DNA of 64,000 nt from Trichostrongylus colubriformis (GCA_963978905.1 OZ022259.1:17334068-17398067), one strand, 5' to 3'. Shown: positions 22,415-34,350, numbered from the stretch's first letter. Translations and numbers: made by a program. Notes: a model not told the origin generated them from the sequence alone.

Positions 22415-23788
22415 TTGGGTTGGGGAATAAGTTCCCGCCGTTTATTTTAACCCCCGTTTGTCACATTGTTCCCTCCATCTTCCAACAAAGCTTATATATG
22501 TTTTCGATCAAGCTTTTCTAGCTCTGAACACTGCTGTCTGTATTTCGATTCCTTCGGTCATCTAATATTTATGAGATTTGGAAATGAAGTAAGCTGAAGG
22601 CAAAAAATTTGCACTTGCGCGCCTCATCTTTCTCGTCTGCCGTCGAGATCAAAAATGTATGTGTATATGTTTTCGATAGAGCTTTTTCAGCTCTACAGAA
22701 TGGTGCTACTTTTTATTCAAATCGCTCAACTTTTTGCTGTTTTTAAGGCTCACAAATGCAGTACTCGCAAAAGTGTGCTTTTTCGTTATCTCCTCTTCCT
22801 CGCCTACCATCGATATTGGAGAGGATGTGCATATGCGCATTCGATAGAGCTTCTTTTGCTCTATAAGATGATACCACTACTCTTTTGTATCCTCTCATAT
22901 TTTAGCATGTAGGAATAAGTTTCCACCTGTTCTTCAATTCAAAACTGCGTAATGAAAATGAATTTTTTGGCAGAGTGTTTTGCATCATTGGATAGAGCTC
23001 TTTTCGTTCTACAAGACGGTGTTTACGGTTTTTGTTCGAATTAATGTTTGTCATTTTTTAGATCATTTAAAAGTCGACGAAATCGAGCATTTTCGACACC
23101 ATGTGATGAAAATGCTCGATTTCATCGACTTTCAAATGATCTAAAAAAGGCAAACATAAATTCGAACAAAAACCGTAAACACCGTCTTGTAAAGCGAAAA
23201 GAGCTCTCTCGAATGATACAAAACACTTTGCCAAAAAAATTCCTTCTCATTACGCAATTTTGAATTTGAAACAGGTGGAAACTTATTCCTACATGCTAAA
23301 ATATGAGAGGATACAAAAGAATAGTGGTATCATCTTATAGAGCAAAAGAAGCTCTATCGAATGCGTATATGCAAATCCTCTCCAATATCGATGGTAAGCG
23401 AGGAAGAGGAGGTAACGAAAGTGCGCACTTTTGTGAGTATTGCCTTTGTGAGCCTTAAAAACAGCAAAAAGTTGAGCGATTTGAATAAAAAGTAGCACCA
23501 TTCTGTAGAGCTGAAAAAGCTCTATCGAAAACATATACACATACATTTTTGATCTCGACGGCAGACGAAAAAGATGAGGTGCACAAGTGCAAATTTTTTG
23601 CCTTCAGCTTACTTCGTTTCCAAACGTCATAAATATTAGGTAATCGAAGAAATCGAAATAGAGACAATAGTATCTTGTAGAGCAAAAAAGCTCTATCGAA
23701 AACATATGTAAGCTCTGTCGAAAGATGGGGGGAAAACAATGTGAAAAACGGTGTTAAAAAAACGGCGGGAACTTATACCCCAACCCAA
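22415..23788. mobile_element. 1.37-kb palindromic mariner-end element (family C), copy 1
   Basis: TA duplication at 22413-22414 and 23789-23790. Terminal repeats TTGGGTTGGGGAATAAGTTC and its complement are mariner-like in sequence. The two arms of about 680 bp are inverted copies meeting near 23100. Each arm holds several short hairpins of the type GATAGAGCTTTTT...GCTCTACA spaced by roughly 150-250 bp. No transposase can be recognised; the open frames on both strands mirror each other. The second copy is at 51857-53240. Confidence 0.9.
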
Positions 23789-24054
23789 TAAATCTCGATA
23801 TTCTTGAAAAAAAAAAACTCAAAACGAATAATCAAAATAAAGGAAATTTCATAAGGAAACAGTAAAATAGAAAAAGTCTGGTGAATCTGAAGTATTGCCT
23901 TATTAATACTAGCGTCGCGGAGCCTGAACACCTCGATAGGGAGCTCCTTCCCCTTCTGAAAGATTCGGTAACAAGAAATTGGAGGCAGTTCTGCCGCACA
24001 TCTTTTCTCGAAGAAAAAAAAAACGTTAGGGGTACGACCCTCACAATATCAAAA

Positions 24055-24285
24055 AATTGCTTCAAAACCAGCTTTCCACTTCCGATCTCCTCCTCTTACA
24101 AGTAGCGCCTCGCCCTGGCCATGTGCGACTCGGCCCTTATGTATAATATTATATATTTCCGAGAATTCTTCCATTGACACCTGACACCACTTTCTACAGA
24201 AGAAAATAAGTCGAGATCTAGCTCTTGCGCGGCTTACCTTGTAGGACAGCATTATATATTTTACGGTATACCGTCTCCAACATCC
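24055..24285 (-). CDS. Possible exon pair of an unknown protein, minus strand
   Basis: On the minus strand ATG-TTG-GAG at about 24285 runs to a CTACAAG|GTAAGC donor, and a second open stretch begins after TTTTCTTCTGTAG. The second exon is open in two frames, so the product is undetermined. I do not recognise a family. Chance open frames of this size are common, hence the low score. Confidence 0.15.
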
Positions 24286-24529
24286 TAAAGTTATAATATT
24301 AAATGAAATGTCGCACCGGTTTTTAAAAGTATTGATTTCTAAATAACGGATGACTATGCGTGAGTATTTATTCTTGATTTTGTGCGCTTTTAACGCAAAA
24401 CTGGAGGAACTTTTCTTAGAACACTTTTAAGGCAATTTTCGGTGGGTGGGTGGGGGCTTATAGCATTAGAATCATCGTGAAGTCATAATCACAAATACAT
24501 AGCACAACCAGATATTGGGTCACAATAGT

Positions 24530-24742
24530 TTAGAAAGTGATGCTCATCCCAAACCGTTGATCCATAACACTGTTCACTTGTTGTTGGTTAAACTTATAGC
24601 CGTTTCCATATAAATATAAGGTAGTAATGATTAACCATAAATTTTCCCCGTTGAAAGCTGTGATACGAGGTAACAATTCTGGCTTCGTGAAGCTGACATC
24701 CACAGAAACTTCATCTTTCAGAATGCCACATGTGTGAATTTC
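24530..24742 (-). CDS. Candidate 3'-terminal exon of an unidentified protein, minus strand
   Basis: A 71-codon open frame starts directly after a GGCTTCCAG acceptor and ends in TAA. It reads EIHTCGILKDEVSVDV... through ...DQRFGMSITF. An upstream stretch open in compatible phase ends at CTTCCTTG|GTTTAC, which would leave a 76-base intron. Composition looks protein-like, but I recognise no domain. It could be a chance frame. Confidence 0.3.
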   Translation of the reverse strand, partial: EIHTCGILKDEVSVDVSFTKPELLPRITAFNGENLWLIITTLYLYGNGYKFNQQQVNSVMDQRFGMSITF

Positions 24743-25077
24743 CTGGAAGCCACACACCGGTACCAGTGTCTATCCTTGAGAAAGAATACCTACAATGCCA
24801 CATCTGTAAACCAAGGAAGACGCCTTCTCAGCTGGCAATCGAACTTTGGGCTCCCCGAGAAGTGAACACTTCCTCTCAGGTCCGGCTCTTTGTGAATAAT
24901 TTGGGATGGTGTCATACTACATTCTAGTATTCTCTGATTTCGACAAATGTGAAATATTTCTCGAAATGCACAAGTGAATGGATATCCCTTTTTCGAGAAC
25001 TATCAATCGGAACATTTCCATTAACTACTATAGCTGTTTTGATCTTGTTTACATTTGTCCAATATTCTTTGTTACTA

Positions 25078-25768
25078 TTAGGTTGATCGAAAAGATTTGA
25101 TAGGGTCGGGATTTTTTTCTGGTTTATTTTACAACTCAGCAAACAATGCAAGCTAATCAACAGTATAGTAACCATCGTTAGTTATAACATTGCCCCACCT
25201 GACGGGCAGGTCAGAGATTCCCTTCTCCAGAACTGAGAAGATTGGGAGTCAGAGTAACCGACCACTTGTCCGAGGTGGTCATAGTTGACGAATTGTTTTT
25301 TTTTTGCTAGGAAAGCCTTGAGGGGCCGGAACAAGCGGTAATCTGAGGGGGCAATATCAGGTAAAAAGGGTGAATGTGGAACCGTGTCCCAACTAGCTCC
25401 TCCAATTTTTCACGGGTCTCTTTACCTATGAGAGAGACCCGTACAAAATTGGAGGAGCTGGGTTGGGACACGGTTCCACATCCACCCTGTTCACCTGATG
25501 TTGCCCCCTCGGATTACCACTTGTTCCGGCCCCTCAAGGCTTTCCTAGCAAAAAAACCAAGACCACCTTGAACAAAGGGTCGGTAACTTCTCTGACTTCC
25601 AATCTTCCCAGTTCTGGGAGAAGGGAATCGCTGACCTGCCCGTTAGGTGGGGCAATGTTATAATTAACGATAGTTACTATTTTGCTGATTAGCTTGCATT
25701 TCTTGCTGAGTTGTAAAATAAAACAGAAAAAGAATCCCTACCCTATCAAAACTTTCCGATCAACCTAA
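25078..25768. mobile_element. Foldback mariner derivative (family D)
   Basis: TA flanks at 25076-25077 and 25769-25770; terminal repeats TTAGGTTGATCGAAAAG and complement. The two arms are inverted copies of about 330 bp meeting near 25425. The right arm, read on +, encodes the end of a mariner transposase: EELGWDTVPHPPCSPDV followed by APSDYHLFRPLKAFLAKK, which includes the third catalytic Asp, then frameshifts. The left arm carries the same part in reverse. The N-terminal two thirds of the transposase are absent. Confidence 0.9.
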
Positions 25769-26310
25769 TATCTTTTCAGTTTTCAGGATTCTTTTTTTGC
25801 CTTTTTTGTAAAGTATTGTCTGTATGTTACTTGAACTTGACTAGACCTGAAATCGACCAGAATGATTAGAGCAGAGAAAGAGCTAAAGTGGGAACTTCAC
25901 AGTTATCGTTCTCGTTTCCTTATCGCGAAAATAGGTTCTGGTGCCTGTTAATGACTGAGTTTGAAGATCACACAAATTGTTATAAATTTCAGAAAAACTG
26001 TGAGGAAGAGCAACATCGTACTATGCAGCAAAACTCGCACCTGAATAAGGTCGCGCCACATGTTCATATGAAGTCCAGCTGAACATTTGACACGACAATC
26101 AACTGAGCTCCTTGATTGCGCTATTTCCTGTTTTCGGGTGGGCTTCTCTCTTCTACGTCTATCCGCTTCTTCTTCGCATACCTACGACATGTGAATAAAC
26201 CTTTTGCAGCACATCTTACTGTGAAACACATAAAAGTTTGTAGAGCAGAGTGTTTAGAGTTCAAACCCTTTCCTGAGATGCGCCCACATCCATTCAGGTT
26301 CGAAGAGGTA

Positions 26311-26994
26311 TTAGGTCTATGCAGAATAAATGGCCGAAACGTAATTGGCCATAACTTCGCTCAGACACAACTTTATTTGTCGAAATAAAAACCATTCGAA
26401 TCTACAGAATTTTGCCAACGATCTGGTAAGGAAAATATACCATCACGATCAAATTCTGGATTGCGAGAATCAATAAAGTCAAGAATGGCATTTCTACCGT
26501 GCATAATTTTTCTGCCCCAGGTTTGCATCGGGAACCCGGAAAAAGTGGTAGTTCGTCAGGGATAGGTCTGGGCAATAAGGGGGGTAAGGGAGAGGCTCGA
26601 TGCCTAACTGCATCATTTTTTTACTGGGTGCGCAAAACAACGCAAAACCCCACAGTTTGCACGTCACCCGGCAGAAACTGATCGAGACGCTCCCTGACCC
26701 CCCCCCCCCTTATTCCCCAGACCTATTCCTGATGGATTACCACTTTTTCCCGGTTCTCGATGCAAACCTGCGTCAAAAGGAGTTCGCCGAAACGATGCAT
26801 GTTGAAAACGTTGACTTCATTATTTTTCGCAATCCTGAATTTGATCATGATGGCATATTTTCTTTACCAGATCGTTGGCCAGGTTGTGTGGATTCGAATG
26901 GTTTTTATTTTGACAAATAAAGTTGTGTCTGAGCGAAGTTATGGCGTTCTGAAAAAAGTAGTCCGTTTTGGCCATTTATTCTGCATAGACCTAA
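26311..26994. mobile_element. Foldback mariner derivative (family E)
   Basis: TA flanks at 26309-26310 and 26995-26996; terminal repeats TTAGGTCTATGCAGAATAAA and complement. The right arm encodes a mariner transposase C-terminus on + (PPPYSPDLFLMDYHFFPV ... LPDRWPGCVDSNGFYFDK, stop at 26918-26920). The left arm is its inverted copy; a spacer of about 110 bp separates them. Again only the last third of the gene is kept. Confidence 0.88.
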
Positions 26995-27109
26995 TATTTT
27001 GGTACAGTTTGCCTCAAGGGTGACTTGTGAGGAATTAGCAATGTGAGAAGTCATTGTTTTAATACTCCTAGATTATGTACCTATTACAGACAAACTCTAC
27101 GATAACCAG

Positions 27110-27160
27110 GGAATTCGACCGAATCCTTGTGGAAGTAGATCCTTGGGTAACTATCGAGGC
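27110..27160 (+). repeat. Short repeat shared with the window's right end
   Basis: TAGATCCTTGGGTAACTATC here matches TAGATCTTTGGGTAACTATC at 63979-63998, with similar flanking sequence. The repeat continues past the window end, so its nature cannot be seen. Confidence 0.4.
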
Positions 27161-27575
27161 TGCACTTTATTGGTGCCCCAAGGGATGCCATCATTCGCTA
27201 CACCAGCTCGAACCCACTTCGATGCCACCCATTTTGCTCAGTTGGATCTCGAGTGGCTATCGTCGGAGTGGATTCGAGTAGGTGAATCGCCGTGATGGCG
27301 CGAAAAAGGTGCAGCTACATAGTTGCCCAAGGAACTGCTGCCATCAGAGAGTAGGTCGACCCATCTGCTTATCGTTCAGTGCACTTAAGTGGCTACAAAT
27401 TGATGGAAAACGTGAATAGGGTGCATGGGGACTGATCCAACGTTTGGTCCAGGCATAATACGTATGGTAACTGCGCCACATGTCACTATTCACCTCTGCA
27501 CCGCATCAGATGTACATATAACATCATTGGATTATTGTACGAAAATTATTCTTCATTACATATTTTGTGGAAGAT

Positions 27576-27870
27576 AGTCCGAGGTGGTGCAGCGACAGGT
27601 GGCGTACACTCCCATTTGCATGCTGCAAGGATCAAATCCCGCACCAATGCCAACCCAGGCCAGCCGAGCCCAGCATCTTTCCGGGGAAAGTGAACTGGTA
27701 CCAGACTCGTCTGGAAGGCTAAAAGCAACGACTTGTACATCGACCCCCCCACCCCAAGTCAATAGGTCGAACCACATTCACCTGCCACCACGATTCTAAA
27801 TGGAGTTAGAATGCGCGGCGCAACCCACAGAAAGGATTGGTAATGTCAAAAGCTTCATTCTTTCTTTTAG
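27576..27870 (+). repeat. tRNA-derived SINE, copy 3
   Basis: Full-length: head CGAGGTGGTGCAGCGACAGG and B-box-like GGATCAAATCCCGC, body with CCAGACTCGTCTGGAAGG and GACTTGTACATCG, tail ATTCTAAATGGAGTTAGAAT and CTTCATTCTTTCTTTT. No RNA-gene function is expected; it is a retrotransposed copy. Confidence 0.88.
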
Positions 27871-28721
27871 TTTGAAGTGCTGACAAGCAAATGGTATAGG
27901 GATCAGACTTAGTTTCTTTGGAAAAAATCACAAATAAGTGCACTGCATAGGGGATGAAACAGGTTAGCATAGCAACATAGGTTCACAACATAACATTTCA
28001 TGTAATCAAAGAAAACAAACAAACTCAAAAAATAAACAACAAAATCAAGACTATCGGCGAGTAGGCTTTTGATATCAAGCTGTTGCTCCTGCATAATAGC
28101 GCAAAATCCTTAATACATAAACGGCGTTGGGCAATGGAAAACCCCGCTAGACCAACGACGATCTTCAACGCCCTACTATTAGACCACTACTGTGAAATAA
28201 GCTGAACGGATAACCTGAGCACGACAAATAGAACCGAGACTATATTAACTTTGTTCATTTACTTGCTAGCCTCGCGCGAGTTATCGCATCCAAAGAATAA
28301 GTCTAAACTGCTGACAGGTCAATCGCCAGGCATTGAAAGATTTTGAACAATTGCTCAAAACAGAAAAGTGGCAATAGGGTACTCGAATAGGATCGCCGCA
28401 ACGAGTGCCTTGCGGTCCCGTTGCTCATTGTTACATGTGCGATAAGGCACTCGATTTGGGTTAGCTCACGCCAAGGAGCGCGGTTACTGCTCCTCGCATG
28501 ATCTGACCCAATTCGGATGTCCCACTGCACATGCAACAATAAAAATTAAGACCTCTCCGTCCTCTGATTTCAACATGCTTGAGTTTACGAAGGCTCTCAC
28601 GATCAGCGAAAGATTCAGACGAAAGGGTCGAGAAAGGAGTAGGAGATAGGACAGACGTAACATGAAAGCGATGCAGAACACTTCATCAGAAAGTGGGCTA
28701 CTGCTCTGGTGGTAAGCATGT

Positions 28722-28872
28722 AAGGCCGACGCCAGACTTCGCGATTTCGCGATTTTGCGTTGTCGCGGTTCCATACGCGAAGTTGTGGCAATGCAAGATC
28801 TCAAGTTCGCAGCATAGCGTGCACTGCAAAATCGCAGAATCGCAAAATCGCGAAGTCTGAAGGCGGCCTAAC
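28722..28872. mobile_element. Short hairpin MITE (family V)
   Basis: Arms AAGGCCGACGCCAGACTTCG and its near-complement CGAAGTCTGAAGGCGGCCT enclose further nested AATCGCGAAATCGC and GCGATTTTGCG blocks. About 150 bp with no coding potential. Confidence 0.7.
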
Positions 28873-28934
28873 CCTTTTAAAGGCTCTTAGCGGTGTAGGC
28901 ATTGAATCGAGTTCAAGAAGTTCGTAATCTCCTA

Positions 28935-29321
28935 TCCGGGGGACTTTCTCCGTATGATTAGGAAATCGCGGCCGAAATATCAATGTTGAGATGGGTATGC
29001 GGATGGATGGAACTAGACAAGGTCGGAACGAGGACGTGAGAACGATCACGCAGACGGCTCTTGTCCAGCTGAAGTTGAGAGAGCAATGGCTGCGATGGTA
29101 TTGACACAAGCTGAGGAGATCAGAGGACCACCCCATATGAAAGCACTGTTTGAAGTTTGAAGCGCAAGGGAAGCGGCCACGTGGAGCCCCAACTAAGAGG
29201 TGGAGGGACGTCATCAAGAGCGACCTCACCGAAGTGAAGGCCACGGCGGAGGATGCCTTGGATAGGAGGAAGTGGCGACGTCTGGCAAGAACAGCGGACC
29301 CTGCAACGGCGCGGGAATAAG
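28935..29321 (+). pseudogene. 3' tail of an RTE-type LINE reverse transcriptase, broken
   Basis: The + frame keeps GKRPRGAPTKRWRDVIKSDL followed by a stretch ending RKWRRLARTADPATARE and a stop, typical of the C-terminal end of RTE-clade ORF2 proteins. The preceding part (RNEDVRTITQTALVQLKLRE) is in frame but has internal stops. Only about 390 bases of the element survive, as expected of 5'-truncated LINE copies. Confidence 0.75.
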
Positions 29322-29329
29322 ACTAGGGA

Positions 29330-30600
29330 GAAGAGGATTAGGAGATCTCCAACCCACGCGCTTCTTCCTACGATTTCGTGGATTATAGACAACGGAAGTA
29401 GTCTGTAGAGGTAGTCTCCAGAGATAAAATGAACTGGAGGACGTCTTCACCTCCTTCTGCAACGCCGCTTACTTGGCGCTTATGTGGCTGGCAGTTGGAA
29501 CTATTTTTGAGTGGGTGTCGTCGACGCTGGTTAAAATTTCCCGGTTCAAGGCTCCGATTCACGCTCTGGTCCACCTACACTTCACTCGAGGGTTCAAAGT
29601 CGTAGCCATAAAAATAATTCTGAGCAAGATGAAAAGACGGAAATAAATTCTTTCAAAGCTACAGCATTTTGTAAAAGACCCATCGCCACAATTATGTCCA
29701 ATTCGTAGCGAGCTAACATACTGTATAATCTTCTTATATCATTAACGGTTGAGGAAAGCTCCCATGGCTCTTCAAAACTAACATGTTATGCAGTATAAAC
29801 CGCGAAAATCGATTTAATAGAGAAAGCTCATTTTGGTGGCACAAATTCATTTCCGTATTTCACAGATAAGTTCACACCTCTCAAACTTCTAAGCAAGAAA
29901 ACCGACTGAAACTGTTGGGACCTCATATGAGCTGGAGCCTTTGGTGCATACATAGACAAACCAGTACCTTGGTTTTATAACATTGTATACAATTTCATAT
30001 ATGAGCTGGAGCCTTTGGTGAATAAATAGGCAAACAAATAAACATTGAGTCAACTACGCCACTTTTCTCGCATTTTCTTATTACTATAAAATATGAAAAA
30101 ACTGTCGAGACTTGCATACTTGTTTGAGTGTGGTGGCTAATTTTTCGCTCAAACAATGAAATTTCGAGATTGTTTTGCATTTCATTAGAAATCTTCTCCT
30201 TCACTATAGCATGTCGGAAAGGCTTGCGAAAATGAGGCGCTCGTTGGATTATAGCGCAAATCTCAACGTCGAACCACATTAAGGCCCCGACCCCATATTC
30301 AGCTCAAGTTGCTTGAACGCGTGCTTTAACGTATAAGCTCACGAGGCACAAGTGAATACAGATATTATGTAGTTTGAAGAATTTTCTGTTATGCCCACAA
30401 GGTTGTTAGATGGAATATTTATTGACGGTCTAACGATTCAGATCGTCTTCTTCAAAGACCCAGTCCACCATAGCACGAGCGGAATAACGCCACTCCAAGT
30501 TAGTTGTTCTTAGTGAAACATTACAGATACTTGTGAGTGACCTTTTTCAATTTCGAATGTTGTCGTCCAAAAACGATGGATTGGTATCCTGGTTCAGTCT
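29330..30600. other. No gene recognised
   Basis: Contains a direct repeat of TATGAGCTGGAGCCTTTGGTG at about 29927 and 30000. The rest is unassigned AT-rich sequence. Confidence 0.5.
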
Positions 30601-30769
30601 AAATCAATAGCCCCCTCCATAGAGGTCGAAGACGCCCAGAAGTAAGGGAAAAGGCAAGTTCACGGAAAAGGGTTGGCTTGATGCATTATTTTTTCTCCGA
30701 TCGCAGGAAAGGTGTCCCCAAGGAGTTGTTACTGTTTCTACGTTGGATCTTCTTTCATCTTCTGAGAGG

Positions 30770-31055
30770 CTTACACATCGGTAGGGGTGAATTTGGCTTG
30801 TTGAGGGATTACGAAAGTAGACGTGCTCAGCAATATAACAGTAGAGAAAGATTGACATAAAACGGCGAAGGAAACGAGGAATAGGAACCCGAAAATCCCC
30901 CTTCTCTCTCTCGTCCTCTGCGTCACTAGCCGAAGTGGACTGAAGACAAGTCAGAGTCTGAACCTGCCGGCCGCGATTGTTGTTCCGCCCTTCCACGGCG
31001 ACTCCTCCGGCCGCATAACGGCATAATGACATGCCGTGCTGCGGGGCCGTCATAA
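30770..31055 (+). repeat. Repeat family S, copy 4
   Basis: Inverted relative to 1-288 and in the same orientation as 15150-15400: GTAGGGGTGAATTTGGC, then CCGAAAATCCCCCTTCTC, GTGGACTGAAGACAAG and GGCCGCATAACGGCATAATG at the end. Confidence 0.75.
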
Positions 31056-31343
31056 GACCCCCAGCCGCGTTTTCTTAATGCGATTTTCATCACATGTGAC
31101 CTCTTCTAAAGTATAAGGTTCGTTTCAGAGAGCATCTACTCCCAGATCTCAGTTCTCCCTTATCCCTACTGGTGCCTTCAAGTAGAAATGAGATATCGAC
31201 AGGTGACGCCACAATCACGTGGATGAATCAATCACAAGGACCGAATCCTGGATCAAAACCAAAACCTGATAGGTTTAGCGTAGCTCAACACCTGTCTAAG
31301 ATCACTTTATCGACTCGGACTTATTTGGGGAGAGAGCACTGAC

Positions 31344-31776
31344 TTAAAGGAATCATCCACGGAAAAATGAGTTTTTGTGTTATCCATAAGTCTATGTTGT
31401 ATTTGCTTAATATGGGCCTAATGCAAAGTTTCACGCAAAAAATGTGAATCTGGTCGAGATACAGCACCACAAAGTACGTCCCGATGGGCGAGGCCTCCGA
31501 GCATGTGCCCACAGCGCCGTCCGCCGCGGTTGGGGAGACGCATTGTAGGAACAGGAACTTGAGTAATTACCCCACTCTCCATTCCCGACCGCAAAGGACA
31601 ACGGGACGAGGCTTTTTACTCGGAGGCCCCGCCCACCCAGCCAAGAATTTGCGGAGCTGTGCCTTAGCCGAATTCTCACTTTTTTTGCGTTAAACTTTGC
31701 ACGTGGCCTTATTAGGCAAAAACAACATAAATATATGGGTAGCATAAAAACTTATTTTTCCGTTGACGATTCCTTC
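31344..31776. mobile_element. Hairpin MITE family A, copy 4
   Basis: Starts TTAAAGGAATCATCCACGGA and ends TCCGTTGACGATTCCTT. It has the paired GCAAAGTTTCACGCAAAAAA and TTTTTTGCGTTAAACTTTGC blocks and the GC-rich core. Confidence 0.85.
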
Positions 31777-32593
31777 CACCCAAGGTAATGATGGAATGTG
31801 CTTTTGAGGGGCTTTCACGGTCTCGCGTCCCGGATCCATACCGCCTTTCAGCAGATCTGTGAGCTTCACAGAAAAAGTCCTATGACAAGCTGCGCTAATG
31901 ATGAGGTTTTCGGCACGCGGATGCTTGTAATCTTGCGCTATATCTCAGCTATTGACGACGGAATAGCGGCAACGTCTTGCGTGACCAGTTCCAGGGATCA
32001 ACCGCGTTCTCCTGCAGTCATCACTTGCGCTCGTATGCCCGCTTATGGCCTTCACCAGTTTTCCAGCTGCTGCCAACTTTCTACATCTACATACATCATG
32101 GCAAACCACGATGCTCTCATCGCCAGCACTTTCACTTTTCAATTTTTTGATTTATATAACATTCACTATGCTGTTTCGTGGAACCGCATCATTTCCTGTT
32201 CGACATTAACAAATCAGCTAATCGGATGGTAGCACGAAACCTACGAAGCAATGGTCTGGGTAGTGGTACTAGCAGGGTTAGCAGCACTGTGTTGGTGAAT
32301 GTTCAGCGTCTTACGACGACTCCTCCCATTAAAAGTCTACTAAAACGACCCCTACCCCTTGTAGCTGTAGATCGTCGTCCAATGAGACTTTTTATAGCCA
32401 TGATTCAAGATATCTCCAAGGGCACCACAGGGGTGATTCGAGTACTCGGGAGAAATGTTCACTACAAAAGGACTAGGAGGACCAAGGAAGCGGCAGAGTC
32501 CTTGTAAGGTATAACGCCCGATGAATTGCATTTCACCTCGATTTGAACTTCTTTAATTGTCTAATTCCAGTTTGTTTTTTCTGCACTTTTTGA
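31777..32593. other. No confident gene; open frame at the 3' end
   Basis: An open + frame from about 32227 to a stop at 32505-32507 (ending KRTRRTKEAAESL) follows a possible CAAATCAG acceptor. It has no recognisable domain and no partner exon in compatible phase was found, so I do not call it. Confidence 0.3.
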
Positions 32594-33050
32594 AGGGATC
32601 GTTCACGGAAATTCCAAAATTCTAATCCCTCTCAACTTCTCCAAAAATCACTCTGCTAGATACACAGAATGAGCAGAAAGACAAAAAGAACCGAGAAATT
32701 CCTTCAGTCTAAAACGGAAATCGAAAAACCGAAAAAGGAGCAGACCCGCTGAGCTGCCGCAGAACAACATTTGAACAGCCATCGGCAAGCTCAGAGCAGT
32801 TCACATTTTCGCGTCCGATGTTGATTTGCTTCCCACAATGCGTCCCTGACCACATGACCGCCGCGTCTTTGCTCCCAGAATCCTCGCGGCCCATCGTACA
32901 ACCCGTCGCACGTTATTGAGAAGTTGTATCTTAATCGGATACTGGCTTTTTCGCGTGGAACTTTGCATGCGTCCTTGATAGGCCCTAAGTAACTGGAAGT
33001 AAAGTAGAAGTCCTTTCGTTACACATAGCAAATACAAAAAAATATAACTT
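32594..33050. mobile_element. Family A relative, heavily diverged
   Basis: Left remnant GGGATCGTTCACGGAA and right arm TTTTTCGCGTGGAACTTTGC followed by ATGCGTCC resemble family A. The centre is rearranged. Confidence 0.45.
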
Positions 33051-33088
33051 ATAAGCATTTGTTTATTTTCTGCTATACAGGTTTGTTG

Positions 33089-33379
33089 AGGTGGAATATT
33101 ATTTCGCGTAACGTTTCGACAATTCGTCGTTATGAAAGGCTTATGATAACGGATGATAACCTATAGAGGCCTATATTTGATAACCACAAAAATGTGGAAA
33201 CGTCGAACGAAAAAGCCTATTATAACCGGTAATAATCTATAAAGGCCTATATTTGATAAGGACAAAATTGTCCGATCGTCGAACGAAAGGGCCTATTATA
33301 ACGGGTGATAACCTATAAAGGCCTATATTTGATAACGACAAAATTGTCGAAACGTAGAACGAAATAAGCATTCCACCTT
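33089..33379. mobile_element. TIR element W with three 76-bp tandem units
   Basis: Ends AGGTGGAATATTATTTCG and CGAAATAAGCATTCCACCT are inverted. Inside, GGCCTATATTTGATAA recurs at 33168, 33244 and 33320, an exact period of 76 bp. Each unit has a small GACAAAATTGTC palindrome followed by GAAACGT. No protein. Confidence 0.8.
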
Positions 33380-33399
33380 AGCAAACCCATACGGCAGAA

Positions 33400-34350
33400 A
33401 ATAAACACAAGCTTAGATGTATCTGAGGAAATGGCCCGGTATGAAAAAAAAGCGGACATGGAGAACATAAGTTATATTTGCTAGAACACAAGACTTAAAC
33501 TCAGGGTACGCCGCGAGTCGAGGATTCCTCGACATGGGGGGGGGGGTCGTATTTGACCGAACGGGGGGGGGGTAGCCGTCCCTGCAGAGGTAAGCGATAA
33601 GCGATAGAATCTGAACTTTCAAAAAGCAGAGACGAAGGGAAGAATATTTCGCAGCGAAATCGGACGAGGAAATGTGAAATGAATATCTTTTTGCTTCAGG
33701 CAAGAACACATAGAAATGAAACACATTGCAACTATACATTCCGCTAAACAGTTACTGTAATAGTGGGGTTAAAAAATGGTGAGGGGGGGCGTACTTGGTA
33801 CCCGTAGAAGGGGTCGTACTGAAGCGGCTAATTTCCTCGCCTCCTGGATGTGACTTCCACGACGATTCTTCGAGTTTTCCGCGTACAGACCTGAGGACTT
33901 GTCACCATACGTCGAGGAGACAAATTGTTCCAGCTACCCGTAACTGTCCGTATGCTCGTCTAAGAAGGGTGGGGGTAATTACGCCAGAAAATCGCTCCAG
34001 CGGCGTCGCACTCGCGGCGCCACGAGTACGACTTGCGAATCGATTGCTCTTGGGAGCCCGGCAAAGCGTGGCTGCGTCATCTCGGCGCATCCACCCATGC
34101 CACACAACCTCCTCCACCAATGCCACACTGCCTCGCTTGAAGGCTGCCAACCCTGCCACTGGCACTCGCATACGCCGCGCCGCTCGCCGCGGGCGGCCAC
34201 GCGGTTTGCTGGCGTAATTCCCCCCCCCCCCCCCCCCCATCTAAGACGAGTGCGAAGAAAGAATCGGGGACCGTTTCGATGATTCCCGTCACTTCGACAC
34301 GTCTCTTCTTCACTGTCTACCTTTAGCACCATTTCTTTCATATTCAACAA
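33400..34350. repeat. G/C-homopolymer-rich repeat debris
   Basis: Holds runs of 8 or more G near 33535-33570 and a long C run at about 34219-34240. GGGGTCGTACTGAAGCGGCT near 33815 matches, inverted, a piece at 395-425. The 34000-34060 block is the inverted form of the GGCAAGTCGTACTGATGGCG repeat. Long overlapping open frames on both strands here come from GC-rich repeat sequence, not from a recognisable gene. Confidence 0.5.

Noticed and set aside
22655..22912. Hydrophobic 85-codon frame repeated at 23289-23546
   Set aside because: Inverted duplicate within the family C palindrome, and the frame is not kept without the repeat structure.
34077..34313. Gly/Ala-rich open frames
   Set aside because: Caused by the C homopolymer and GC-rich repeat sequence.
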